Below are positions 46,091-55,182 of a stretch of DNA of 64,000 bases, one piece after another. Where the stretch lies: NCBI GenBank assembly GCA_963785755.1, contig CAWAXG010000075.1, forward strand, positions 620,001 through 684,000. Direction: 5' to 3'. The DNA comes from JACCXG01 sp963785755. Lineage in GTDB: Bacteria; Acidobacteriota; Vicinamibacteria; Vicinamibacterales; 2-12-FULL-66-21. Every line of letters begins with the position of its first letter. Position 1 is the first letter of the stretch. Below the pieces are notes generated by a model that was not told where the DNA came from, ran no database searches, and was given only the letters and a program-made list of their open reading frames with translations. Position numbers and translations under genes: made by a program.

Positions 46091-46164
46091 CGGCGTCAGA
46101 CACGCTCTCGCTGCATCGGGAAAGGTTATGCTATCGGCCCAATGCGCACAAAAAGGCGGCATGC

Positions 46165-47518
46165 GTGACGGCGAACGCCGGCACGAACGTCGATGTCGGA
46201 CGCGTCCTCGATCACGGCCGCTGGACGGCGTACCAGCAGTGGCTCATCTTCCTCACCGCCCTGACGATCGTGTTCGATGGGTTCGACAACCAGCTGCTTG
46301 GCGTCGCCCTGCCGACGATCATGCGCGACTGGAACGTTCCGCGCAGTGTGTTCGCGCCAGTGGTCTCGCTCGGGTATCTCGGCATGATGGCGGGGGGAAC
46401 CCTGGCGGGCCTCGTCGGCGATCGATTCGGCCGCAGGGTCGCGCTGCTCGGCTGCATGGTCCTGTTCGGCGTGACCACCCTCGCGGTCGCCGCGGTCAAC
46501 GACGTGGCATGGCTCGCGGCACTGCGGTTGCTCGCGGGCGTCGGACTCGGCGGCGCCATGCCGAACGCGGCAGCGCTGGCGGCGGAGTACGTGCCGCTGC
46601 CGCAGCGGCCCTTCGCGGTGACACTCGCGATCGTGTGCGTGCCGGTCGGTGCGGCGCTCGCCGGCGTCGCCGCCATCGCCGTGCTGCCGGCCGTGGGCTG
46701 GCGTGGCATGTTCGTGATCGGCGGAATCGTCCCGATTGTCGCGGCGGCTGTTCTGAGCAAGCTGCTCCCCGAGTCGCCGCGCTTTCTCGCGCGGCACCCG
46801 CACCGCTGGCCGGAGTTGGCGCGGCTGCTTCAGCGCATGGGTCACCAGGTCGATCCCCGCGCCAGCTTCACTGATGTCGCCGAGAGCGCGGTGAAGCCCG
46901 GCGCGCTGAAAACCATCTTCCAGGGCGACCTCCGGCTCGATACCTTCGCTTTGTGGGCCGCGTTCTTCTCCTGCCTGTTGTCGGTCTATCTCGGCTTCAG
47001 CTGGCTGCCGTCGATCCTCACCGGCGCCGGGCTCAGCCCGGCCGTGGCCAATACCGGCATGACGACGTTCAACCTCGGCGGGGTGGTCGGCGCGCTCATC
47101 GGCGGCAGACTCCTGACCTGGTATGGATCGAAAGTCACGATGGTGACCATGGCGGTCGGCGCCGTCGTGTGCGCCTTCGTGATGAGCACGATGGAGATCA
47201 CCGCGCAGTCACCGGTGGCCCCGATCATCGCGATGCTGGCGTTGACCGGCGGGTTGATCAACGCCGTTCAAACGACGATGTACGCGCTCGCGGCCACCGT
47301 CTACCCCACGCCGATTCGCGCCGGCGGCGTCGGCACAGCGGTCGCCTTCGGACGCTCCGGCGCCATCGTCACCGGCTACGCCGGACCGTGGGCGCTCGAG
47401 TACCGCGGCAGCCAGTCGTTCTTCTGGCTCATGAGCCGGCTCGCTCGTCGTGACCTGCATCGCGCTGGCCACGGTCAAACGTCACGTGCCGGCGCGATCG
47501 AGTTCGCGTCAATCATGA
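46165..47518 (+). pseudogene. aromatic acid:H+ symporter (AAHS-type MFS), frameshifted near the end
   Basis: From GTG 46165, about 12 membrane helices of an AAHS-family transporter. The helix-1 motif TIVFDGFDNQLLGVALP with DGFDNQ is characteristic of PcaK/BenK-type proteins, and GDRFGRRVAL is the MFS loop motif. The frame slips at about 47435 after SFFWLM: the correct last helix reads LVVTCIALATVKRHVP in another frame and stops at TGA 47516-47518. Only the last helix is affected. It would import 4-hydroxybenzoate or a similar acid for the PobA pathway. Confidence 0.8.
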
Positions 47519-47720
47519 TCAACGAGTCGCGGATCTGCGCGGATACCGCGGATTTCTGAACATCGGGCGAGCGTTCAGATCAGCGGCATGCCGCGCGGTC
47601 GCTGGAGACCCGCGTGGATCCGCGACTCGTCAATTCCTGCCTCCCGCTCGCTCGCTGCCGTGTCGGGGTCGTTGAAGCCTGACGACGATCGATGGAAGAA
47701 TACGCGGCTGGAGGATCGCA

Positions 47721-48161
47721 ATGATCAAGAGCACATGGAGCGTGGCCGCGGTGGCCGTCGGGATGTTTGCAGCAGGGTTCGCCACACGAGCGACGCTGAC
47801 GCCGGACGTTGCCTACGCGCAGGGCAATCGAGTGTTCGAGCTCCGGACCTACACCGCAGCCGAAGGCAAGTTCGACGCGCTGAAGACGCGTTTTCGCGAC
47901 CACACCGTCCGGCTGTTCGAGAAGCACGGCATGACGAACATCGGCTACTGGATCCCTGCGGACGCGCCAAACTCCGAGAACACGCTGACCTACATCCTCG
48001 CCTACCCGAGCCGTGAAGCGGCGAAGAAGAGCTGGGCGGATTTCCGCGCCGATCCCGAATGGCAGAAGGCCGCGAAGGAATCCGAGAAGGACGGGAAAAT
48101 CCTGGCCAAGTCGCCGGAATCGATCTATCTGACGCCGGCTGATTTCTCGCCGATTAAATGA
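47721..48161 (+). CDS. secreted NIPSNAP-family protein
   Basis: A 146-residue protein with a signal peptide (about 1-33, ending AYAQ) and a NIPSNAP fold: VFELRTYTAAEGKFDALKTRF, LFEKHGMTNIGYWIP, LTYILAYPSREAAKKSWADF. NIPSNAP is a ferredoxin-like small dimeric fold of unclear function; the exported form is common in Acidobacteriota and Planctomycetes. It ends just before the palindromic repeat array at 48171. Confidence 0.85.
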   Translation: MIKSTWSVAAVAVGMFAAGFATRATLTPDVAYAQGNRVFELRTYTAAEGKFDALKTRFRDHTVRLFEKHGMTNIGYWIPADAPNSENTLTYILAYPSREAAKKSWADFRADPEWQKAAKESEKDGKILAKSPESIYLTPADFSPIK

Positions 48162-48170
48162 CGCGAGGCT

Positions 48171-48316
48171 CTCAGTTCAAGGGTTCAAAGGTTCAGGGGT
48201 TCAAGAGTTCGGGTTCAGGGGTTCAGCGAACACTGAACTCTTGAACCGAACCCTTGAACCTCTGAACGCTTGAACCTGAACCCATGAACGCCTGAACCCC
48301 TGAACCCTTGAACCTG
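48171..48316. repeat. large imperfect palindrome of 7-8 bp GGTTCAA units
   Basis: The left arm (48175-48226) is a run of GGTTCAA/GGGTTCAG-type units. The right arm (48233-48316) is about ten reverse-complement units such as TTGAACC and TGAACCC. Together they can fold into a long stem with bulges. It fills the whole space between convergent genes (NIPSNAP plus strand, metallo-hydrolase minus strand). It may act as a two-way terminator or be a mobile repeat; there are no spacers, so it is not a CRISPR. Confidence 0.7.
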
Positions 48317-48319
48317 ACG

Positions 48320-49657
48320 TCAGGGCGCCTTCTTCACATACGTCTTACTGAATCCATTCCGCGTATTCGTGACGGTGAACGTGCCGTCGGCCTGCGCGGC
48401 GATCTTGATGTAGTACGCCGGCGAATGCGCCGCGGCGGCGTTGCCGCGTCCTTGACCGCCGGGACCGGCCGCCGATCCGGGAGGGCCTGACGGCGGCGGC
48501 ATCGGTGGCGCCACCGACGGTGGCGGCGTGGCTCCAGGCGGCGTGGCCCCGGGCGGCGGCGCCGCCGGACCCACGACTGGGGGGGCCACAGGCCCCGCTG
48601 AGGGCGGTCCGCCCGGCGGTGTCGCGGCCGGCGCGCCAGCGCCCGGCCCCCCGCGTCCCTGACCGCCGCCGCGGCCTGCCGGCGCCGTCGTCAGCACGTT
48701 GGCGATCGTCGCGTTGTCATCGACGTTCGCGATGAACACGCCGGCAGGATTGTGCTCGATGCCCGCGTTGTGCGACCAGTGCAGCTGCCAGATGTCCTCG
48801 AGGCCGGGCGACTTCCGCATGATCTCGTACGCCTGGATGGCCCCGCCCTTCCGCGTGCCGTTCTGCATGACGGCGACGCGCGGCTGGACCCCGAGCACCA
48901 GCGGATCCGAGCCCGATTGCGCGAGCCCGTGATGCGTCACCATGTAGAGATCGACCGTGCCCACGGGATTGTTCGGGCACATCAACTCGCCTTCGACATT
49001 CCACAGCAGGTCGCCGAGATCGATCAGACGGAACTGACCGAACGTGACGACGCTGCCGACTGACGCCGCGTTGTCGTCCGGCGACGCCGGATCCGGCCGC
49101 TTCTGAAACTGCGCGCACGCCGGATTCGGACGGCCGCCGCCCGGAAGCGGCTTTTTGAGCACCTGCCCCGCCGACGTCACGATGCGCCAGTCGAGCCCGG
49201 CAACCGGAACCCGGTCGCCCGGCTTCACGACGGTGTGTTTGGCCTTGGCCGTCAGTTCCTTGTAGGCCTCGTCGAACGTCTGGACCTGCTGCTTCACCTC
49301 GACGTTCGGACCGTGATCGATGTAGTGGAGGATCGGAATCCGCTTCGACAGCTCGACCAGGCCGCCGATGTGATCGACGTGATAGTGGGTGGAGATCAGG
49401 TAATTGATCTGTTTGACGCCGGCCTCACCGAGCATCGCGACGATGCGATCGCCGTCTCGAGGACCAGGATTCCCCGAGTCGATGAGTACCGTCTCCCCTG
49501 ACGGCGCGATGAAGAGAGCGGCTTTGCCCCCTTCGGTATCCGCGACGTAAATCTCGAGCGCCTTCGCGCCGCGGTTCGCCGGCGGCGCCTGCGCGGCCGG
49601 GCCTGCCGCCACCACGACGACCGCCAGCGCGGACAACAGAATGGCCGAACGTTTCAT
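48320..49657 (-). CDS. secreted metallo-beta-lactamase-fold hydrolase with Pro/Gly-rich linker
   Basis: A 445-residue protein from ATG 49657, with a signal peptide ending at AAQAPP. The metal site is the motif STHYHVDHIGG (HxHxDH) with later ligands in MVTHHGLAQSGSDP. It resembles the ComEC/Rec2-type domain. After residue about 325 comes a linker of roughly 85 residues made of Gly, Pro and Ala, then a 40-residue C-terminal domain (YYIKIAAQADGTFTVTNTRNGF). Substrate unknown. The linker length suggests that the small end domain is tethered freely. Confidence 0.8.
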   Translation of the reverse strand: MKRSAILLSALAVVVVAAGPAAQAPPANRGAKALEIYVADTEGGKAALFIAPSGETVLIDSGNPGPRDGDRIVAMLGEAGVKQINYLISTHYHVDHIGGLVELSKRIPILHYIDHGPNVEVKQQVQTFDEAYKELTAKAKHTVVKPGDRVPVAGLDWRIVTSAGQVLKKPLPGGGRPNPACAQFQKRPDPASPDDNAASVGSVVTFGQFRLIDLGDLLWNVEGELMCPNNPVGTVDLYMVTHHGLAQSGSDPLVLGVQPRVAVMQNGTRKGGAIQAYEIMRKSPGLEDIWQLHWSHNAGIEHNPAGVFIANVDDNATIANVLTTAPAGRGGGQGRGGPGAGAPAATPPGGPPSAGPVAPPVVGPAAPPPGATPPGATPPPSVAPPMPPPSGPPGSAAGPGGQGRGNAAAAHSPAYYIKIAAQADGTFTVTNTRNGFSKTYVKKAP

Positions 49658-49671
49658 GTAACCTCGCTGGT

Positions 49672-50496
49672 TCACTGGACCGCCAAAGAAGTCTGCCGAC
49701 GGTTAGCTCTTACTTTACCTATCGCGGTCCACCCGCCATCGACGAACAGCGCGCTGCCAGTAACGAATGACGAAGCGTCCGAGGCCAGGAACACCGCGGC
49801 GCCCGCCAGCTCCTCGAGCTCACCCCATCGTCCCATCGGAATGAGCTTGATGAACTCCTGGTACTTCACGGGATCCTCGAGCAGCTGACGGTTCATTTCC
49901 GTGGCGAAGGGTCCCGGGCAGATCGTGTTGACCGTGACGCCGGTGCCAGCCCATTCCAGCGCCAGCACCCGCCCCAGATTGAGCACGCCGGCCTTGGCCG
50001 ACGCGTACGGCGCGCGGCCGGGCAGAGCAATCACCGCCAGGATCGAGCCAAGATTGACGATGCGCCCCCAGCCGCGGCGGACCATCGATGGACCGACGGC
50101 GCGCGACATCAGGAACGGCCCCTTCAGATTGGTGTCGAGCACCGTGTCCCAGTCGGCTTCGCTCAGCTGATCGACCAGCCCGCGGATGTTGTTCCCGGCG
50201 TTGTTGATCAGGATGTCGATCCGGCCGTACTCCTGCTCGACCTCGGCGACCACGCGATCGACGTCGGCCGCGAGCGTGACATCACCCGCAAACGCCCGGC
50301 AGCGCCGGCCGGTCGAATCAGCGATCGCGGACGCGGCCTCTTCACCCGTGCTCTTGTTGCGTCCGGTGAGCGCGACGTCCGCCCCCGCCTGCGCCAGCGC
50401 GAGCGCCATCGTGCGGCCGAGACCGCGCGACCCGCCAGTGACGAGCGCGATCTTTCCATCGAGTCGAAACGAATCCAGCACCGACTTGTGCGCCAC
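49672..50496 (-). CDS. short-chain dehydrogenase/reductase
   Basis: A 274-residue SDR: cofactor motif LVTGGSRGLGRTMA, NNAGNN, catalytic SILAV...YASAK (Ser-Tyr-Lys), and the end AVFLASDASSFVTGSALFVDGGW. The pattern is that of gluconate 5-dehydrogenase or 2-deoxy-gluconate dehydrogenase relatives. Next to the sugar-acid transporter and in the same direction, it may oxidise a keto-sugar acid. Confidence 0.87.
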   Translation of the reverse strand: MAHKSVLDSFRLDGKIALVTGGSRGLGRTMALALAQAGADVALTGRNKSTGEEAASAIADSTGRRCRAFAGDVTLAADVDRVVAEVEQEYGRIDILINNAGNNIRGLVDQLSEADWDTVLDTNLKGPFLMSRAVGPSMVRRGWGRIVNLGSILAVIALPGRAPYASAKAGVLNLGRVLALEWAGTGVTVNTICPGPFATEMNRQLLEDPVKYQEFIKLIPMGRWGELEELAGAAVFLASDASSFVTGSALFVDGGWTAIGKVRANRRQTSLAVQ

Positions 50497-50599
50497 TCAG
50501 ACTCCTCCGAATCACCTGATTGGCACGGGCGCTTCGTACTTCACACCGCGAGCGCCCGCGGCCAGAAATGTGAGCCGTCTCTCACGATGTCATACGGCG

Positions 50600-50742
50600 A
50601 TGCGCGGCGGCCGGCCGTTCGACCGGGCGTATGCCTGTCCCTCTTGCCTGTCCCTCTTGCCTGTCCCCCTTGCCTGTCCCTGCCTCCGACACGCCGTCAT
50701 GCTGCCATGCGCGAGGCGGCCGGACGTTCGACCGGCGTATGC
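50600..50742. repeat. duplicated transporter 3' end flanking a 13-bp tandem repeat
   Basis: Bases 50600-50634 are a near copy of 50707-50742, which is the coding 3' end of the transporter. Between them lie four copies of TGCCTGTCCCTCT with small changes (about 50632-50683). This looks like a slipped or partial tandem duplication of the gene end. Confidence 0.65.
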
Positions 50743-51980
50743 GAATCCAGGAACAGCCAGCAGAACGCGCCGATCAGGTAGATCGTCGACGAAATGTAGA
50801 ACGTCAGCGTCCAGTTGTTGGCCGTCCACTCGAGCAGATAGCCGACCACGAGGACCGACGCGGCCCCGGCGATGCTCCCCATCATGTTCATCGCGCCCGA
50901 GACCGTCCCCGAGTACCGGCCGCCGATGTCCATCGTCCCCGCCCATGCCGCTGGCATGACGAAATCGTTGAAGAAGCCGGCAAACCCGAGGACGATCATC
51001 GCGCGCACCGGATCCTGCATGCCGGAAAAAATGAACACGCAGGCCGACGCGCCGACGAACCCGGTAACCGCGACGATCCGGCGGGCCAGCGCCACGCTGC
51101 CGAAGTTTTTCGCGAGCCGGGGAATCAGCGCGGCCGATACGAGACATCCCACCGCGCCGAGCAGAAGCGGCAAGCCGGCGAGCATCGCACCGAACTGCAT
51201 CGTCGTGCCGCGCGCGCCGCGCAGGTAGGACGGCAGCCAGTTGATGTAGAAGAACCAGCCGTACGCCAGGCACATGTACTGAATCGACAGCAGCCAGACA
51301 GAGGGAGTGGAAAAGATCAGCCCCCAGGGAACGCCGGTGTGGGCAATCGCGGTATCGCGGGCAGGCGGCAGAAGCGCCAGCTCCGCCTGATTGACGGCCG
51401 GATGCTCGCTGGGCACGTCGCGGTACCACATGTAGAAACAAATCGCCCAGATGATACCCAGCACACCAAACACTTCGAACGTTCGGCGCCAGCCGAACGC
51501 GCCGATGAGCGTCGCCACCAGCAGCGGCGTGAACGCGCCGCTCAGCCGCGTCGCCATCCAGAGCGTCGCTTGAGCGCGCTCGCGCTCGCGAACCGGGAGC
51601 CAGGTCGTGAACACCCTGGTGATGTTCGGAAAGGCGCCCGCTTCCCCCGCGCCGAACAGCGCCCGGATGACGATCAGGGAGGTCGCGTTCCAGGCCCAGC
51701 CCGTCGCCGCCGTGAAGAGGGACCACCAGACGACGATCCGCATGAGCACGCGGCGAGGACCGATGCGATCGCCGAGCCAGCCCCCGGGAATCTCGAAAAG
51801 CGCGTACGCCCACGCGAACGCGGCCAGCACCCATCCCTGCTGGACGCGGGACAGCCCCAGATCCTCGCTCATGACCGACAGCGACACCGAGATCGCCACG
51901 CGATCGATATAGGTAATCACTGCCAGCGCCACGGCAAACAGCCCGACCACGTAGCGGGCCTTCGTCGGCGTTGACGTCAT
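50697..51980 (-). CDS. MFS transporter, anion:cation symporter (ExuT/GudP-like) family
   Basis: From ATG 51980, a 427-residue, 12-helix protein. The first helix VVGLFAVALAVITYIDRVAIS, the loop motif GGWLGDRIGPRRVL and the FGAGEAGAFPNITRVFTTWLP segment are typical of hexuronate/galactarate-type symporters. It is divergent from the GntR regulator, a common arrangement for sugar-acid uptake. Two TGCATGCA palindromes lie between them. It is a reasonable feeder for the sugar-acid enzymes at 55.2-61.4 kb. Confidence 0.85.
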   Translation of the reverse strand: MTSTPTKARYVVGLFAVALAVITYIDRVAISVSLSVMSEDLGLSRVQQGWVLAAFAWAYALFEIPGGWLGDRIGPRRVLMRIVVWWSLFTAATGWAWNATSLIVIRALFGAGEAGAFPNITRVFTTWLPVRERERAQATLWMATRLSGAFTPLLVATLIGAFGWRRTFEVFGVLGIIWAICFYMWYRDVPSEHPAVNQAELALLPPARDTAIAHTGVPWGLIFSTPSVWLLSIQYMCLAYGWFFYINWLPSYLRGARGTTMQFGAMLAGLPLLLGAVGCLVSAALIPRLAKNFGSVALARRIVAVTGFVGASACVFIFSGMQDPVRAMIVLGFAGFFNDFVMPAAWAGTMDIGGRYSGTVSGAMNMMGSIAGAASVLVVGYLLEWTANNWTLTFYISSTIYLIGAFCWLFLDSHTPVERPAASRMAA

Positions 51981-52033
51981 GGCGCCGGAGTATACCGATC
52001 TTGAAGTCGCGGTAACAGGGCCACGCGTCGAAA

Positions 52034-52130
52034 CTGCATGCAGAAGAGGTCCCGACGGGATGCGAAAGTGGGCTTTTTGACAGTGATTTCGTCCGGACGT
52101 ATTGAAGCGATTCGGGCCAATTGCATGCAA
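52034..52130. promoter_or_regulatory. divergent control region with two TGCATGCA palindromes and a promoter
   Basis: CTGCATGCAG (52034-52043) and TTGCATGCAA (52121-52130) are perfect 10-bp palindromes sharing the core TGCATGCA, 87 bases apart. Between them a plus-strand promoter, TTGACA (52077-52082) and TATTGA (52100-52105) with 17 bases spacing, points to the GntR gene. FadR-subfamily GntR proteins bind dyads of this size, so these are candidate operators, one for each direction. Confidence 0.5.
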
Positions 52131-52165
52131 AGTTCGACCGTGTTAGGCTTCGGCGGACGGACTTA

Positions 52166-53204
52166 GTGGACTCGCACAATCAACGGCTGGAATCCCAAAC
52201 TCTCCGTGCGCTCCTCGAAATGCGCGAGCTGCTGCTGCGTGGCGAATTCCTGCCCGGTGAGCGGCTGCGCGAGATTCCGCTGTCCGAACGCCTGCAGGTT
52301 TCGCGGACCCCGCTCCGGCTGGTGCTGGATCGGCTGGAACAGGAAGGGCTGCTGACGGCACGGCCGACCGGCGGATTCGTGGCCGCCGAATTCTCCGTGC
52401 AGGACATTCACGACGGGATAGAAATCCGCGGCATGCTCGAGGGAGCTGCCGCGCGGCTGGCTGCCGAACGCCTCGAGCGCGCCACCGAGCTCGACGAGGT
52501 CAATGACTGTCTCGAGCAGATCGATCGTGCTGCTCGAACGATGGGCATCCGGCACCGATTCGCTGCTGAAATACATCCCCCTGAATGATCAGTTCCACAG
52601 CCTGCTCATTGCCCTGGCCAAGAGCCCGATGCTCCGCCGCGCGGTCGAGCGCGCGTTGACGCTGCCTTTCGCCTCGCCAAACGCCTTCATCCTCGCGCAC
52701 GCGCAGAAGAAAGAGGGCGAAGAGGTCATTCGCATTTCCCAGATGCATCACCGCGCAATTGTCGACGCGATTGCGAACCGCGAGACGACGCGCGCCGAGG
52801 CGCTCGCGCGTGAGCATTCACGCCTGGCACGGACGAGCCTGGAGATGGTCCTGCGCGACAAACGCCTGTTGACGCAGCTCCCCGGGGCGTCTTTAATCAG
52901 GTTCCCAGAGGTGGCACTGGCGCCCGGCGGCCGCATCGACGCGGCCGTGCTCGCCAGCGCTGAGGCGCCCGTCGACGGCGGCCAGAAGGCAGCCGCGCTG
53001 AACGCAGGAAACAGAAAAGTCGCACGACAGGCCGGTTACGGGAGACGAGCGGCGGCCCCGTCCGCAGGATCTGGCAAAGATGCGGCCTTGACGGCAAAGA
53101 GAAAACCGTCAGCCGTCCGCGCCGGGTCAAGGAAGGACGCGGTCGTCGCCGCCGGTCACAAAGAGGCGGTTGCCACCGCCGTATCGAGAAAAGAGGCCGT
53201 CTGA
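52166..53204 (+). pseudogene. GntR/FadR-family regulator with Lys/Ala-rich tail, frameshifted
   Basis: The first frame has the GntR winged helix: LREIPLSERLQVSRTPLRLV, LDRLEQEGLLTARPTGGFVA and the start of the FCD domain (GIEIRGMLEGAAARLAAERL). The second frame (from about 52515-52550) continues the FCD domain: LNDQFHSLLIALAKSPML, ILAHAQKKEGEEVI and ISQMHHRAIVDAI. After the FCD domain a tail of about 75 residues is rich in Ala, Lys, Arg and Gly, with loosely repeating AGxRKxA units. Such tails are unusual in GntR proteins. It probably governs the divergent transporter. Confidence 0.75.
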
Positions 53205-53225
53205 CGGCCGCAGAGGACAGTCATC

Positions 53226-54296
53226 ATGAGCCGTTCCAACATGACCCGGATCGCCGTCGCCGTCACGGTCATCAGTGCAGGCCTGATGGGCAGCATCGTC
53301 GCCTCGCAGCGGGCGGCGACGTCAATGACCAGCGCGACCACCGCGCTCGTCAACAGCCTCACCCCGGAACAGCGCCAGAAGATGGCGATGCCGTTCGACG
53401 CCGCGGATCGGACGCGCTGGAACTTCATTCCGACCAACATGTTTCCGCGACAGGGGCTCCCGATCAAGGAAATGACCGAGCCGCAGCGCAAGCTGGCGCA
53501 CGAGCTCCTCAAGTCGGCGCTCAGCCAGCGCGGCTACACGACGACCACCACCGTCATGCACGATCTGGAAGCCATCCTGCGCGACACGGAGGCGGCCGCG
53601 CGCGCAGCCTCCGGGAAGACCGAGGGGGGCAACATTCGCGATCCCGAGCTGTACTTCTTCTCGGTGTTCGGCACGCCGGGCAAGGGCACGTGGGGCTGGC
53701 GGGTCGAGGGACACCATGTCTCGCTGCACTTCACGATCGCCAACGGCAGCACGGTCGCGGCGTCTCCGAGCTTCTGGGGCTCCAATCCGGCGGAGGTGCG
53801 TGAAGGACCGAAGAAGGGCCTGCGCGCCCTCGACAAGGAGCAGGACGCCGGCCGCGCCCTGGTCATGGCGCTGGACGAAGCACAGCGGAAGACGGCCATC
53901 TACTCCGAGACCGCGCCGAACGACATTCTGACCACGACCAAGTTCCCCATCGATCCCCTGACCCCTGAAGGTCTCAGCGCATCGGCGATGACTCCGAAGC
54001 AGCGCGAGCTCCTGGCGCAGATCATCGAGGTCTACACGGCGCAGATGGCTGCCGACACGGCGGCCGAGCGTCAGGCGGAGATCAAGAAGGCCGGACTGGA
54101 GAAGGTGGCCTTTGCCTGGGCCGGTCCCGTGGAACCGGGGCAGCGCCACTACTATCGCGTGCAGGGCCCGACGTTCCTGATCGAATTCGACAATACCCAG
54201 AACAACGGCAACCACATCCACTCGGTGTGGCGCGACTTCGAGAGCGACTTCGGGCGGGATCTGCTGCGCGAGCACCTCGTCGCCGTCAGGCACTGA
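53226..54296 (+). CDS. DUF3500 family secreted protein
   Basis: A 356-residue protein with a signal peptide (about 1-30) and DUF3500 features: TALVNSLTPEQRQKMAMPFD, RTRWNFIPTNMFPRQGLPIK, PELYFFSVFGTPGKGTWGWR and GHHVSLHFTIANG near the middle, DNTQNNGNHIHSVWRDFESDFG at the end. Function unknown; histidines in the last block could bind metal. It starts 22 bases after the GntR stop and leads into a DUF1080 gene. Confidence 0.87.
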   Translation: MSRSNMTRIAVAVTVISAGLMGSIVASQRAATSMTSATTALVNSLTPEQRQKMAMPFDAADRTRWNFIPTNMFPRQGLPIKEMTEPQRKLAHELLKSALSQRGYTTTTTVMHDLEAILRDTEAAARAASGKTEGGNIRDPELYFFSVFGTPGKGTWGWRVEGHHVSLHFTIANGSTVAASPSFWGSNPAEVREGPKKGLRALDKEQDAGRALVMALDEAQRKTAIYSETAPNDILTTTKFPIDPLTPEGLSASAMTPKQRELLAQIIEVYTAQMAADTAAERQAEIKKAGLEKVAFAWAGPVEPGQRHYYRVQGPTFLIEFDNTQNNGNHIHSVWRDFESDFGRDLLREHLVAVRH

Positions 54297-54318
54297 TCGC
54301 AGGCGGAAGGGTCAGCCG

Positions 54319-55122
54319 ATGTCGCGCTTCAGATTCCTGGCAGCCGTGATGGCGTTCGCAACGGCCGGCCTGTGTGCCGCTGCCGCGCAGGCGCCGGGCG
54401 CCGCCAGCCAGACCGCCAGCGGGAGTCCGGCGTTTTACGTCCCGCCTCCCGACGAGGGCCCGAAGGTACCCGCGGGTTTCACGCCGATCTTCAACGGCAA
54501 GGACCTCACCGGCTGGCACATCAGCAACACGAATCATCACGGCACGACGCCCGACTACAAGGTGCTCAACGGCGTCATCGTCGGCACGCAGAATCCCCGG
54601 GGCAAGGGGGGAATCCTGCTCACCGACAAGAAGTACAAGAACGTCGAGGTCTACATCGAGGTCAAGCCGGACTGGGGCTGCGACAGCGGCCTGTTCCTGC
54701 GCTCCAGCGAAGCGGGCGAAGCGTATCAGGTGACGCTCGACTATCTGCCCGGCGGCAACATGGGCGGCATCTACGGTGAACGGCTGAAAGGCGTGAGCGG
54801 CGGCGGCGCCGCCCCTGCGAATCTGACGCCCGAGGAACGCGCCGAGCGCGCGCGCCAGCGCAACGCGGTGTGGCAGAAGGCCTGGAAGCGCGAGGCGTGG
54901 AACTCGGTCCGGGCGCGCATCGAAGGCGACGTGCCGCACATCACAGTCTGGATCAACGACCAGCTGGTGACCGATTTCACCGACACCGCCAACCATGCGG
55001 CCAATGACGCCACCGACGGCATGATCGCGATCCAGATGCATTTCAGCGACGAGAAGACGCCTCGCTGGGTCGATGGCGGCTTCTGGCGCTGGCGCGTGAT
55101 CGCCGTCAAGGAGCTTCCTTAG
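54319..55122 (+). CDS. DUF1080 (3-keto-disaccharide hydrolase domain) secreted protein
   Basis: A 267-residue protein with a signal peptide ending at AAAQAPG and one DUF1080 domain: FTPIFNGKDLTGWHISN, GTQNPRGKGGILLTDKKYKN, YIEVKPDWGCDSGLFLRS and YLPGGNMGGIYGE. This laminin-G-like fold includes enzymes that split 3-keto-disaccharides, matching the exported Gfo/Idh oxidoreductases elsewhere in the window that can make 3-keto sugars. Same direction as the DUF3500 gene with a 22-base gap. Confidence 0.87.
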   Translation: MSRFRFLAAVMAFATAGLCAAAAQAPGAASQTASGSPAFYVPPPDEGPKVPAGFTPIFNGKDLTGWHISNTNHHGTTPDYKVLNGVIVGTQNPRGKGGILLTDKKYKNVEVYIEVKPDWGCDSGLFLRSSEAGEAYQVTLDYLPGGNMGGIYGERLKGVSGGGAAPANLTPEERAERARQRNAVWQKAWKREAWNSVRARIEGDVPHITVWINDQLVTDFTDTANHAANDATDGMIAIQMHFSDEKTPRWVDGGFWRWRVIAVKELP

Positions 55123-55182
55123 CCACGTCGTTCCACAGCACGTCCACGCTGAACGCTAAAATGCTGGGCCGGAGGGCCGCAG

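Noticed and set aside
48171..48316. Possible CRISPR-like repeat array
   Set aside because: Units are 7-8 bases, degenerate and contiguous, in two opposite orientations, without unique spacers or cas genes.
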